Source: Streptomyces sp. S.PB5 (GTDB taxonomy: Bacteria; Actinomycetota; Actinomycetes; Streptomycetales; Streptomycetaceae). Taken from it: a stretch of 64,000 nucleotides of DNA. Made by a program: the position numbers and the translations under genes. The stretch is from positions 62,001 to 126,000 of the forward strand of contig NZ_JAQMWP010000020.1 of the NCBI RefSeq assembly GCF_030403745.1, read 5' to 3'. Shown in pieces: positions 42,185 through 50,512 of this stretch. The notes under the pieces are model-generated. The model did no database searches. It had not been told where the DNA came from and worked only from the letters and a program-made list of their open reading frames with translations. Position 1 is the first letter of the stretch. Each line of letters opens with the position of its first letter.

Positions 42185-42760
42185 ATGTCCATGTTGAAGC
42201 GCTGTGCGTCGCTGGCCGTCGCAGCCGTGAGTGTGCTGGTGGTGGGCTTGGCGGGACCGGCGTCCGCGGAGACGGCCGGCAGTCGGGCGGCCTTCGGTGA
42301 ACAGGCCCGCGCCGCAGGCCTCGGCAGCGTCGACGCCAAGGCCCTGCAGGCGAAGGTGGATCGCTATCTCGCCCGCCACGACGGACGGCAGATCGCGGCG
42401 AACGAGATCGCCCTGCCCGGCGGTGCCAAGCTGACGGTCACCGTGCCCGGTGAGAAGTACGTGCGTGTGCTGGGCACGTCGGCCGGAAGCCGTGCCGCGG
42501 CACAGTGGGAGTGCGACCAGGAGTACTTCTGCATGTACCGCGAGATGCTGGGCATGGGCGACCGGCTCGCCCTGTACTACTGCCAGGACTACGCACTGCA
42601 GGACTGGACCGACTACGGCTCCTACTACAACCTCCAGACCCCCGGCACCCAGGCGCGGATGAAGGACCGGAACCGTACCGTCATCGACACCACGCCTCCC
42701 GCTCCCTTCGGCCACTCGAGCTATGACTGGACCCCCGTCTGGTTTGTCCGGCCCTGCTGA
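42185..42760 (+). CDS. secreted peptidase-inhibitor I36-like protein
   Basis: A 191-residue exported protein: signal peptide 1-28 (SLAVAAVSVLVVGLAGPASA), a helical pro-region to about residue 100, and a C-terminal cysteine-containing beta domain ECDQEYFCMYREMLGMGDRLALYYCQDYALQDWTDYGSYYNLQTPG ending WFVRPC. The pattern Cys-x5-Phe-Cys-x-Tyr with a tyrosine-rich strand set fits the I36 metalloproteinase-inhibitor (crystallin-like) family of Streptomyces. The ATG at 42185 follows AGGAAGG. Its promoter carries the palindrome shared with the two other small secreted protein genes. Confidence 0.75.
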   Translation: MSMLKRCASLAVAAVSVLVVGLAGPASAETAGSRAAFGEQARAAGLGSVDAKALQAKVDRYLARHDGRQIAANEIALPGGAKLTVTVPGEKYVRVLGTSAGSRAAAQWECDQEYFCMYREMLGMGDRLALYYCQDYALQDWTDYGSYYNLQTPGTQARMKDRNRTVIDTTPPAPFGHSSYDWTPVWFVRPC

Positions 42761-42776
42761 TCCCGCAGGGTGACGC

Positions 42777-42795
42777 CACCGGGCTTCACCCGGTG
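42777..42795. terminator. short hairpin after the I36-like gene
   Basis: CACCGGG and CCCGGTG form a 7-bp stem with a five-base loop, 16 bases after the stop. A second 6-bp hairpin (CCCTGC with GCAGGG) overlaps the stop codon. Confidence 0.5.
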
Positions 42796-43209
42796 CTGGG
42801 TTCCCAGACGGAGCAGTCGTGGGCGAAGAGCACTCTGCGCGGGTCGAATTCGAGGAGCCGCTCCAGCCAGGGCCGGTAGGTGGGGAGGGGCGGTTCCAGG
42901 TCGTCCAGGGCGGCCCGGGGTGGGGATGATCCACACGCCGGGCCAGAGCTCCGTCTCGCCGCTGATCTCCAGGTAGTCGGCACCGGGGAAGTCGACGAGC
43001 TCGTCGATGGTGTGGCCGCCTCGGCGGGCGGTGGCCGGCTCCGTCGTCTGCACCACGATGGGGTTGCCGCTGAACAACGGATTGCCGCCGCAGTGGTCGA
43101 AGCGCAGGTGGCAGTTGACCACCAGGGAGATGTCGGCACGGCTGACTCCCGCGGCTGAGAGGGCTGCCTCGAGCGGCCTGCGCCGGGGGCGGTAATGGGT
43201 CTCGGTCCC
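42786..43209 (-). pseudogene. decayed metallo-beta-lactamase-fold hydrolase gene
   Basis: One minus-strand frame reads PLEAALSAAGVSRADISLVVNCHLRFDHCGGNPLFSGNPIVVQ through YLEISGETELWPGVWIIPTPG, the N-terminal half of an N-acyl-homoserine-lactonase-like MBL protein. The frame then shifts; the family's C-terminal segment LPTYRPWLERLLEFDPRRVLFAHDCSVWEPSTG continues in another frame. The expected HTPGHQS region between them is gone, the true N-terminus is missing, and the zinc motif reads HLRFDH where HxHxDH is expected. The gene is broken at several points. Confidence 0.72.
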
Positions 43210-43292
43210 GGGGTCGGCCGCGCCGATGCCCGTTCTGCCGGCAGCAGACCGGGCCGAGCGCTTCGCGGGCCCGGGCCCCTCCCCGGGCCGAC

Positions 43293-43338
43293 CCTGATAC
43301 ATGTCAGGTGTCGCGGACCCGGTGATCGGCCGTACGGT
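43293..43338 (+). promoter_or_regulatory. promoter with CCTGA/TCAGG palindrome (copy 3)
   Basis: CCTGATACATGTCAGG (43293-43308), then 24 bases, then a -10-like TACGGT (43333-43338), about 84 bases upstream of the ATG at 43422. It lies just beyond the remains of the MBL-fold gene. Confidence 0.62.
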
Positions 43339-43421
43339 CACCCACGGTGAGCGCGGGACGGCCGGACTGCCGGTCGCCCCGCGCTCGCCTGCCACGCACG
43401 CCGACACATGAAAGAGGGCTC

Positions 43422-43871
43422 ATGAGCCGCCGATCACTCAAGACACTGCTGGCCGCCGGGAGCGCCGCCGCGGTGATGGCGCTCCTGCCGACTTCCGCCC
43501 ACGCCGACTCGTCCTCGGGTGGCAACTACGGGCTTTACGGGAACGAAGGGCAGTACCCGACCACGAACTACTGCACGGGCACCTTCCGGCAGGTCGGAGC
43601 CACCAAGTACGCCGACAACATGGCCCTGAAGTACTTCTACTCCGACAAGTGCGGCTCGTACGCCCGCATCGAGAACTCCCGGCAGAACTGCGCGGCTGTG
43701 CTGGAGCGGTCCGACAACGGCGTGGGCCGCGCCGACGGCTGGGTCTCCGAGTCCGTCGACCCGGGCATCACGTACGCCTACACGCAGATGGGCAACAACC
43801 TCAACGGCCGTGTGTCGCGAGCCCTGCTCGTCTGCGACGGCCACCAGAAGGCCGAGACCGCCTGGTTCTGA
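43422..43871 (+). CDS. small secreted hypothetical protein
   Basis: A 149-residue exported protein: signal peptide 1-28 (SLKTLLAAGSAAAVMALLPTSAHA), then a Gly/Tyr-rich start (SSSGGNYGLYGNEGQYPTTNYCTG) and a mature domain with four cysteines (NYCTG, DKCGSY, QNCAAV, LVCDG), probably two disulfides. No named domain is recognised. The ATG at 43422 has AGAGGG upstream. It shares its promoter architecture with the I36-like inhibitor and the repeat peptide, which suggests co-regulation as an extracellular protein set. Confidence 0.75.
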   Translation: MSRRSLKTLLAAGSAAAVMALLPTSAHADSSSGGNYGLYGNEGQYPTTNYCTGTFRQVGATKYADNMALKYFYSDKCGSYARIENSRQNCAAVLERSDNGVGRADGWVSESVDPGITYAYTQMGNNLNGRVSRALLVCDGHQKAETAWF

Positions 43872-43883
43872 GCATCGGCTGCG

Positions 43884-43911
43884 GTGGGTCGCCGGCTCTT
43901 CGGTGACCCAC
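43884..43911. terminator. convergent hairpin terminator
   Basis: An 11-bp stem with one G-T pair (GTGGGTCGCCG with CGGTGACCCAC) and a six-base loop GCTCTT lies between the convergent secreted-protein and exonuclease genes. Confidence 0.8.
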
Positions 43912-43918
43912 TGTGCGA

Positions 43919-44530
43919 TCAACTCCCGTTCGGCACGGCCGAGGCCGGCACTGTGTCCGTGACCGGCCACGCCTCGCGGCCCAGGAGGTCGAGGACGAGT
44001 GCCGCGATGTTCCAGGCGTCGTCCTCGCCGCGATGATGGCGTCCTTCGAGCGGCAGCCCGGCGATCTGCAGAGCCTGGGACATGCCGGGCTTCCTCCGCA
44101 GCCCGTAGGCCGCCGCGAACACGGCCTTGGCGTTGGTGTGGGTACGTTCCGTGGGATGGCCGAACGGGTAGGGCACGCCGTCGGCTTGACTCTGTCGGGC
44201 GAACTGCCGACGGTCGTACTCACCCCAGCTCGCCCAGGGGCGTTCCCCGGCACCGTGTTCCTCGGCGAGGATCCGGCATGCCTCGGCGAAGGTGACGCCC
44301 TGTTCCACCTCGGGCTGTGTCAGGCCGGTCAGTTCGGTGCAGAAGTCGCTCACCACCGACCGGACAGGGCGGACCAGGAGACGGTGCCGGGACAGGCGGC
44401 GCCGTGCCGGGACGTCCACGACGGTGAGACCGATCTCGATGATCTCGCTCACGGAGCCGGGCGGCGGCTGCTTCTCCCAGCAGGTGGCTTCCACGTCGAT
44501 GACGTTCAGCAGGGCGGATTTGTGAGGCAT
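43919..44530 (-). CDS. 3'-5' exonuclease, DEDDh (ERI-1/RNase T-like)
   Basis: A 203-residue exonuclease-fold protein. Exo I is LNVIDVEATCWE (Asp, Glu), Exo II lies around ERPWASWGEYDRRQF (Asp) and Exo III is EGRHHRGEDDAWNIAAL (His, Asp). The ordering and the ATCWE motif match ERI-1-like bacterial exonucleases acting on RNA or DNA 3' ends. It is a soluble enzyme and appears to be monocistronic. Confidence 0.88.
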   Translation of the reverse strand: MPHKSALLNVIDVEATCWEKQPPPGSVSEIIEIGLTVVDVPARRRLSRHRLLVRPVRSVVSDFCTELTGLTQPEVEQGVTFAEACRILAEEHGAGERPWASWGEYDRRQFARQSQADGVPYPFGHPTERTHTNAKAVFAAAYGLRRKPGMSQALQIAGLPLEGRHHRGEDDAWNIAALVLDLLGREAWPVTDTVPASAVPNGS

Positions 44531-44618
44531 GGGGACGAGGGTAGGGAAGCGTGTCCGTCCCCGGCACCTGGATTTGTATGCATGGGGGCTCCTTGGGCTG
44601 GGCTCGGATGGACCAGGC

Positions 44619-46178
44619 TCAGAGACCGGTGACCTTGCCGCTCGCCGAGAGCTCGTACACGAGGGTGACCGTGCGGCGGCCGTTCGGTTCCAGGGCGATG
44701 TCCCAGCGGGCGATGCCCTCGGCGTCGACCGCGTCGGGGGCCGGGGAACAGGCCTCCTTGCGCAGTCTCACCTCCACCGCCGACACCTCGGAGACCGGGA
44801 TCCGTTCGCGGACCACGACCACCTGCTCACCCTGTTCCCCCGGGGCGGAGAAGCGGGACAGATGCAGACGCACCGTGCGGGTCACGGTGGTGCGCTGGGT
44901 CATCGCCCCGGTGTCGCGATGCTCCTCGACATCACGGACCACGCGGTAGTCGTCGTGGCTGCCGAAAGCGAGCTCGAGTGGCGCGCCGGGAGCGGTGAAG
45001 TCCACGGTTCCGCGGCCGACGAACCCGCCGGCCCCGACCAGGTCCACCGGGCCCGCCAGCAGTGCGTGACCGGTCGGGTTCTCGCCGCGCACCATGTGGG
45101 TGACCAGGGGGGACAGCTCCGGGGCGCAGGTGTACTCGCTGCTCGCGGCCGCGGTCGCCACCGAGAGCGGTACGCGGTGCGCCCGCCCGTCCGCGGGAAC
45201 GGAGACGGGAGCGGGCGAGTGCAGGACTCGCGTGCGGCCGCCGTCGTCCACTCCTGGCAGGCCGAGCACGGGAGCCGGACCGAGTTCCGCGATCTCCTCC
45301 TCGCGCAGTTCGACCGCGACCGTGCGACGCTCCGCGGGAGAGCGGTCGGTCAGCGTCAGCCGGTCCGCTTCGAGACGCGGTGGTTCGCTGGACAGCGCCG
45401 AACGGGCCGTCGACAGCGTCAGGCGTACGTCCGACCAGTCCTCGCCGGTGAGTTGCCACACCACCGCGTCGGTCTCCAGGGTGAGCGAGCCTTCGTCGAG
45501 CACGGCCCGGTATGCCGGGCGCCACAGCGCACACGCAGTGAGGTGGCTCAGCCGCAGCCGGGCGGGCCCGGCGACGGCGGCCTCGACGGTCAGTTCGACA
45601 TGCGCGACCAGCTCTGCCGGACGTTCCTCGGCGAGCTCGATGGCGCGCTCGACCTCGTGGAGCTCGCCCGCGAGCACCTTCAGCCGGGCCTCCGTGGCGC
45701 GCAGCCGCTCGCCATGGGTGTCGCGCTCCTCGTCGACCCGGTCCAGTTCGGCGCTCCAGCGCGCCGTGTCGCTGTCTCCGTGGCCGGTCCCTTCACCGAT
45801 CTCCCGGAGCAGGTCGGTGGCGAGACGGCCGAGCAGGTCGAGGCGGGCGCTCAGCCGGTCGCGTCGTCGTTCCAGCGCCGAGCGCTCCTCTCGGATCGCG
45901 TGAACGCGCAGCCGCAGAGCCGAGTCGTCGGCGCCGGGCAGCGGGCCCCGCGGCGTCCAGGTGCGGACGATCCGGGCGTCGAGGACGGTCGCCGGGTCCT
46001 CGGCGGTCAGCTCGGCGTGGAGAGTTCGGTCGACGGCCAGGGCGCTGACCGGGCCGAGACGCAGCCGCTGAACGCCCGCCCGGAGGTCGAGCATGACGGT
46101 GCGTTCGATCTGGGCGCGGTCCTCCAGGCAGGTGACGGCGGAGACGGGAACGGGGAGCGGCTCGAGGTCCGTGGTCAT
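44619..46178 (-). CDS. MuiA-like DUF4139-domain protein (second of pair)
   Basis: A 519-residue protein. The N-terminal beta region (VPVSAVTCLEDRAQIERTVMLDLRAGVQRLRLG) resembles DUF4140. A long charged coiled coil follows (about 90-190), then a C-terminal DUF4139 beta domain (LSHLTACALWRPAYRAVL ... GEDWSDVRLTLSTA ... LEPNGRRTVTLVYELSASG). The family is named after a mucoidy inhibitor but its biochemical role is unknown. It starts six bases after the stop of the related gene upstream, so the two are co-transcribed. Confidence 0.82.
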   Translation of the reverse strand: MTTDLEPLPVPVSAVTCLEDRAQIERTVMLDLRAGVQRLRLGPVSALAVDRTLHAELTAEDPATVLDARIVRTWTPRGPLPGADDSALRLRVHAIREERSALERRRDRLSARLDLLGRLATDLLREIGEGTGHGDSDTARWSAELDRVDEERDTHGERLRATEARLKVLAGELHEVERAIELAEERPAELVAHVELTVEAAVAGPARLRLSHLTACALWRPAYRAVLDEGSLTLETDAVVWQLTGEDWSDVRLTLSTARSALSSEPPRLEADRLTLTDRSPAERRTVAVELREEEIAELGPAPVLGLPGVDDGGRTRVLHSPAPVSVPADGRAHRVPLSVATAAASSEYTCAPELSPLVTHMVRGENPTGHALLAGPVDLVGAGGFVGRGTVDFTAPGAPLELAFGSHDDYRVVRDVEEHRDTGAMTQRTTVTRTVRLHLSRFSAPGEQGEQVVVVRERIPVSEVSAVEVRLRKEACSPAPDAVDAEGIARWDIALEPNGRRTVTLVYELSASGKVTGL

Positions 46179-46184
46179 GGTGTG

Positions 46185-48260
46185 TCAGCTCCTGCGGTTG
46201 CCGCCGACCAGGGCCTTGGCGGCCGGGATGCGGATCTCGTAGCCGCCGTCGCGGGCGGCGGTGCCTCCGGCGGGCAGGCCGACGCGCCACACGCGGGTGC
46301 CCGGGGCGAGACGGTCGGGCCCCTCGTCCGGGGGAACCTCCCAGTCGGCCCGCTCCTCGATCCGCACGTCGGCCTCGGAGGCGACCGGGACGTGCTCGCG
46401 GATCTCGACGGAGACCGGCCTGGCGAGCCGGTTCGCGAGTTCGACGTGGACGCCGTGGTCGAGCACGGTGACGTTGTTGCGCAGCCCCGCGGTCGACTCC
46501 TTGACGCTCGTGCGCCGGGTGACCTGGATGCCCTCCGCCGGCCCGAGCCCCATCCGGCGGACTGCGCCCGGGGCGAGGGTGGGCAGCGCGGCGGTCAGAA
46601 CGAAGTCGTCGTCGACCCCGACCTCCACGGGCCCCGCCAGGAGAGCCTGGTCGGTGGCGTTGGCCAGCACCAGCGTCTGGTACACCCGCTGCTCCACCGA
46701 CGGCACACAGACATACTCGGTCCGCAGACCGACCGGGATCTCCGTGACGGTGACGGTGCGCCAGGTGCCGTCCGAGGGGATGTCGGCGCGGGCGACGGCG
46801 TCGTAGCGGTGGTCGAAGGACCCCGCCGACTCACGGGGGCGTACTGCGTGGCCCGGCAGCGGCAGCGCGGCGACCGCTTCGGCACGTCGGCGGTGTTCGG
46901 CCGCGACGGGGTCGAAGGAGGTGGCGGGGAACAGCATTCCCCTGCGGGCGGCGGGCTCGTCGGGCCCGTCGAGGACGAGCGCGGCGTAGTCGAGTTCGGC
47001 GCCGCTGGGCTGGGGAGGGCCGACCACAGGTGCGGGCGGTGCCGGAGGCGGGGCGATCGGACCGGAAGGTGGTGCCGGTCTGGCGGCCGCGGCGGGACCA
47101 GAAGGCGGTGCGGGTCTGGCGGCGGGTGCGGCCGGGAGCGCGCCGCCTGCCGCGGGCCTGCTGAGTCGCGCCCGTTCCGCCTGCGGGGCGGCCGCCATCG
47201 CGTCGAGGCCGCCAGGGGCCGCCGGCGCCGGGGGAGGGCCGCCGTAGGCCGGTGCGGCCGGGAGCGGGGGGACCGGGCCGCCTGCGGGGGCAGCCACTGG
47301 CAGTGCGGCCCCGACGGCGGTGGGCACGACGTGCCGAGTGGGGCGCGGGCCCGCCGAGTCGTACGCGGTGAAGAGGTCGGCGAGCCCGGTCGGGGGCTCA
47401 CGCCAACCCGCCGGTTCGGGGGCGGGCTGTCGGCGTCCGATCCGCAGCGAGCGGAGCCGTGGCGCCTCTGTGCGGCGGCTGAGGTCGGCGGTGGCCAGGG
47501 CGATGCGCACGCCGGTCCAGTCCTCACCGGTGCGCTGGGCCACGGAGGCGCGCAGCACGAGGGTGCCGCTGCCGTCGCCCTGACGGTACGTCAGGCGGTA
47601 GGCGGGTACCCATACGGCGCCCGGGACGGCGTACTCGATCTCCAGCCGCGCCTCGCCGGTTCCGTCGAGGGTCACGGCCGCGCAGACCGTGGTGTTCACC
47701 GGTCCTGACGGAGTGTCGGTGGAGGCGCGGCGCCAGCGGTCCGTGGCGACGTCGAGGTCGTGCTCGAGTCGGCGCAGCTCCTCCTCCAACGCCGCAAGGC
47801 GCTCGTGCAGGCTCGTCAGCCGCCCGTCGACGAAGTCGACGAGCGTCAGCCACGCCTCGACAGGGGTACGGCGGTGTGGATCCTCACGCTTACGGGGCGG
47901 AGGGACCGGGTGGAGACCGGTGATCTCCTTGATCCGGTCCAGGAGACGGTCGCGCCGCCCGCGTACCGCCGCGCACGCGTCCTGAAGCCGCTCCTTCTCC
48001 TCCCGCAAGCCGTCCGAGGGCCCCGAACCGGCCGGCTCGGCAGCCACCTCGACGCGGACCCCGGTCACCCGCACATCGCCGTCACCGACGACGCGGGCCC
48101 GCACGGAACCGGGATCCGCGCAGCGGGGCAGCCCCGTCACCAGAACCCGGCCGTCGGACGGCACCGTGCCCCGCGCCAGACGGCTGCACAGTGCGCCTTG
48201 CGCGTACACCACGACCGCGTCGAGATCGGACGTCCACCGCGGTACCTCTTCGGACTTCAT
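46185..48260 (-). CDS. MuiA-like DUF4139-domain protein (first of pair)
   Basis: A 691-residue relative of its neighbour: WTSDLDAVVVYAQGALCSRLARG at the start, coiled coil around 80-190, then AVPGAVWVPAYRLTYRQGDGSGTLVLRASVAQRTGEDWTGVRIALATA. It carries an insertion of about 150 residues rich in Pro, Ala and Gly (about 300-440) that the downstream copy lacks. It ends ALVGGNRRS. The ATG at 48260 has GGGGGC upstream and is preferred to the ATG at 48278. No signal peptide is seen. The two proteins probably form a hetero-oligomer, by analogy of gene pairing only. Confidence 0.82.
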   Translation of the reverse strand: MKSEEVPRWTSDLDAVVVYAQGALCSRLARGTVPSDGRVLVTGLPRCADPGSVRARVVGDGDVRVTGVRVEVAAEPAGSGPSDGLREEKERLQDACAAVRGRRDRLLDRIKEITGLHPVPPPRKREDPHRRTPVEAWLTLVDFVDGRLTSLHERLAALEEELRRLEHDLDVATDRWRRASTDTPSGPVNTTVCAAVTLDGTGEARLEIEYAVPGAVWVPAYRLTYRQGDGSGTLVLRASVAQRTGEDWTGVRIALATADLSRRTEAPRLRSLRIGRRQPAPEPAGWREPPTGLADLFTAYDSAGPRPTRHVVPTAVGAALPVAAPAGGPVPPLPAAPAYGGPPPAPAAPGGLDAMAAAPQAERARLSRPAAGGALPAAPAARPAPPSGPAAAARPAPPSGPIAPPPAPPAPVVGPPQPSGAELDYAALVLDGPDEPAARRGMLFPATSFDPVAAEHRRRAEAVAALPLPGHAVRPRESAGSFDHRYDAVARADIPSDGTWRTVTVTEIPVGLRTEYVCVPSVEQRVYQTLVLANATDQALLAGPVEVGVDDDFVLTAALPTLAPGAVRRMGLGPAEGIQVTRRTSVKESTAGLRNNVTVLDHGVHVELANRLARPVSVEIREHVPVASEADVRIEERADWEVPPDEGPDRLAPGTRVWRVGLPAGGTAARDGGYEIRIPAAKALVGGNRRS

Positions 48261-48348
48261 GCACCCAGCCCCCGTCATGTCCGTGCCGGGCGAAGCCTAA
48301 CGTCCGTGCGGCCGTGGTGCTCCGGCCCTCGCACGCCCTGGTGGACGC

Positions 48349-48666
48349 TCACATGTCGACGAGCTTCTCGAAGAAGAACTCGTGCTTGAGGAACGAGGTC
48401 TCGTGCTCCGCGCCCGGGTACGGCGGGATGAGCTGGGCCGCCTGGAAGAGCCGCCAGCCGTCCTGGAGGGCGCCGAGGCCGGTCTCGTAGGGAGGCTCGT
48501 CGCTGTCCCCGGTGGTGGGGTGGGTGGTGGCGGTGCCGTCGTAGCGGGCCCAGCCGACGACGGGCGAGTCGAGGGCGGAGGTCTCCAGATACAGGACGAG
48601 GACCTGCTGGCGTGTGCGCGTGGCGCCGGCGGCGAGCCGGGGCTTGTCGTGGTCGGTGATGGTCAT
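48349..48666 (-). CDS. hypothetical protein coupled to the PhyH gene
   Basis: A 105-residue soluble protein. The central strand-like region QQVLVLYLETSALDSPVVGWARYDG and the C-terminal ETGLGALQDGWRLFQAAQLIPPYPGAEHETSFLKHEFFFEKLVDM give a conserved look, but I recognise no domain. Its ATG overlaps the PhyH stop by four bases, so it is translated together with that enzyme and probably works with it. Confidence 0.75.
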   Translation of the reverse strand: MTITDHDKPRLAAGATRTRQQVLVLYLETSALDSPVVGWARYDGTATTHPTTGDSDEPPYETGLGALQDGWRLFQAAQLIPPYPGAEHETSFLKHEFFFEKLVDM

Positions 48667-49481
48667 GCCTGGCTCCTCAGGGCGGGCCGGTTCTCGATGC
48701 GCGTGGCCCAGTGGTCGATGTCGAAGCCGGGGTCGCCGCTCAGGACGCGCCACAGCCGGATCCGGTTGTGTATCTCCAGCCGGCCGGTGGCCGTTTCGTA
48801 CCAGGGGAAGAAGCGCCCCAGTTCCTCACGCACGGCGGGCGAGTCCAGGTCGGACACGTCCCACGACCGGACCTGGGGCACGGTCGGGTTGAAGCGGATC
48901 TTGTACATGTGGCGGACGGTGTCACTGTCGTTGCGCCGCCCGCCGTGCCAGATGCCGTGGTGCAGCAGCATGACCGTCCCGGCGGCACAGGTCAGCCGGG
49001 TCTGGCCCCGCAGGTTCTGATAGCGGCCGGTGTCGGACTCGTTGGTACGGCGCAGATGACTGCCCGGCACGACGAGCGTGCCGCCCATGTCCGCGGTGAC
49101 CTCCTGCGGGTAGTACATGAGCTGCACGTCGAACGCGTCGGTCCGTACGTCGATGAGGGCGTCCGCGTGCAGCGGCTGGGCGCTGCCCTCGTGCGGCTCG
49201 CGGGTGTGCACGAAGTGATGGTCGACGGTCGGATCCGGCCCCACCAGACTCTCCAAGGCACCCGCCACCGCGGGGAGTTCGACGAGGCGGCGGGCGAAGG
49301 AACCCTCGGTGAACGCCTTCGGCACCGGCGTTCCGTACGGCACGGCGGGCAGCCCGGCGGCGAAGACGCCGAGCGCCTCCTCGTTCATCTCCCGGGGCAC
49401 GACGCCGTCGAGACGCAGGAAACCGTGGGCCACGAACCGCGCCACCTGGACGGTGTTCAGCAGCTGACGTGTGGTTGACAT
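48663..49481 (-). CDS. phytanoyl-CoA dioxygenase (PhyH) family Fe(II)/2-oxoglutarate oxygenase
   Basis: A 272-residue PhyH-type oxygenase. The 2-His-1-carboxylate triad is read from QPLHADALID (HxD) and the distal His in MLLHHGIWHGGRRNDSD, where the following Arg would bind 2-oxoglutarate. DMGGTLVVPGSHLRR is the usual strand between them. Substrate unknown; relatives hydroxylate diverse small molecules. It is divergent from an AraC-type regulator 70 bases away, so that regulator probably controls it. Confidence 0.88.
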   Translation of the reverse strand: MSTTRQLLNTVQVARFVAHGFLRLDGVVPREMNEEALGVFAAGLPAVPYGTPVPKAFTEGSFARRLVELPAVAGALESLVGPDPTVDHHFVHTREPHEGSAQPLHADALIDVRTDAFDVQLMYYPQEVTADMGGTLVVPGSHLRRTNESDTGRYQNLRGQTRLTCAAGTVMLLHHGIWHGGRRNDSDTVRHMYKIRFNPTVPQVRSWDVSDLDSPAVREELGRFFPWYETATGRLEIHNRIRLWRVLSGDPGFDIDHWATRIENRPALRSQA

Positions 49482-49551
49482 ACGGCGACCCTAGAAACCA
49501 GGCCCTCACCTGTAATGGGCTGTACCCGACGAGCACTGGTAATTTTTCACC

Positions 49552-50337
49552 ATGCGACAGCAGGTGGAGCTGGCCCTCGATCTTCCGCCCCAGGTGGCGA
49601 ATGCCGGCGTGGGCGTCCACGGGGCGACCGGCCCGCACGAGGTGTTCCGCCTCCCACGGCTGTGGCAGCTCCATCTGTACGGCTACTCCGGCACGTTGGA
49701 GTTCGGCGGTGTCTCCCACCCGATCCGCCCCGGACACGTGAGCCTGGTGCCACCCGACACCGAGGTGCACTTCCACTACGACGCCCCGCGGTGCGAGCAC
49801 CTGTACGCCCATTTCCGGCTGCCCGGCGACGGAGAGCGGCGCCGGCTCCCGGCGATGCAGGACGCCGGTGCGGACGCACCCGCGCTGCGCGCGCTGCTAC
49901 GGCAGACGGTCGCGGCGCACGCGCAGTCCCCGCCGCGGGCCGCCGCGGAGCTGTGGACGGCTCTGTGGCGCACGACCACCCTGACCGACGCCACGGAGAA
50001 CGGGCCCAGATCTCGGCATCCCGCACTGCGGGCGGCCATGGCACATATCGAGGAGCATCTGGCCGGTCCGCTGACCGTCCCGGCCGTCGCCCGCGCCGCA
50101 GGCGTCTCGCACACCCACCTCACCCGGCTGTTCCGCCAGGACACCGGACACACCGTCATCGCCTACATCAGACACCGCCGCATGGAACGCGCCCGCCACC
50201 TTCTGATCGCCTCCACCCTGGCCATCCCGGCGATCGCAGCAGCGGTCGGCATCCCCGACCTCCAGGCGTTCAACAAGACGTGCCACAAGGAACTCGGGGC
50301 GTCACCGCGCGCGGTGCGACAGGCGGCGAGCGGGTGA
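49552..50337 (+). CDS. AraC-family transcriptional regulator
   Basis: A 261-residue AraC protein: an N-terminal cupin-like ligand domain (LPRLWQLHLYGYSGTLEFGG ... IRPGHVSLVPPDTEVHFHY) and a C-terminal double helix-turn-helix (MAHIEEHLAGPLTVPAVARAAGVSHTHLTRLFRQDTGHTVIAYIRHRRMERARHLL, then IAAAVGIPDLQAFNKTCHKELGASP). The ligand is probably sugar-like or small aromatic by fold, but this is not determinable. It is divergent from the PhyH operon; a TGGTAAT -10-like box lies eight bases before the ATG, so the leader is very short. Confidence 0.9.
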   Translation: MRQQVELALDLPPQVANAGVGVHGATGPHEVFRLPRLWQLHLYGYSGTLEFGGVSHPIRPGHVSLVPPDTEVHFHYDAPRCEHLYAHFRLPGDGERRRLPAMQDAGADAPALRALLRQTVAAHAQSPPRAAAELWTALWRTTTLTDATENGPRSRHPALRAAMAHIEEHLAGPLTVPAVARAAGVSHTHLTRLFRQDTGHTVIAYIRHRRMERARHLLIASTLAIPAIAAAVGIPDLQAFNKTCHKELGASPRAVRQAASG

Positions 50338-50512
50338 GCGCAGCGGTCACCGGTCCGCCGGGCCGGGCGAGGTGCGGGATCCGGTCCCGTCTCCTTCCAC
50401 GTGGCCGGTTCCCGACTCTCCGGACGTGGGGATTCCAATTTTCGAATTCCTTCGCACGCCATGTGTGTTGTTTCTGATTAAACTACGGACGCTCTGCGGA
50501 GAAGGAGTGCGT

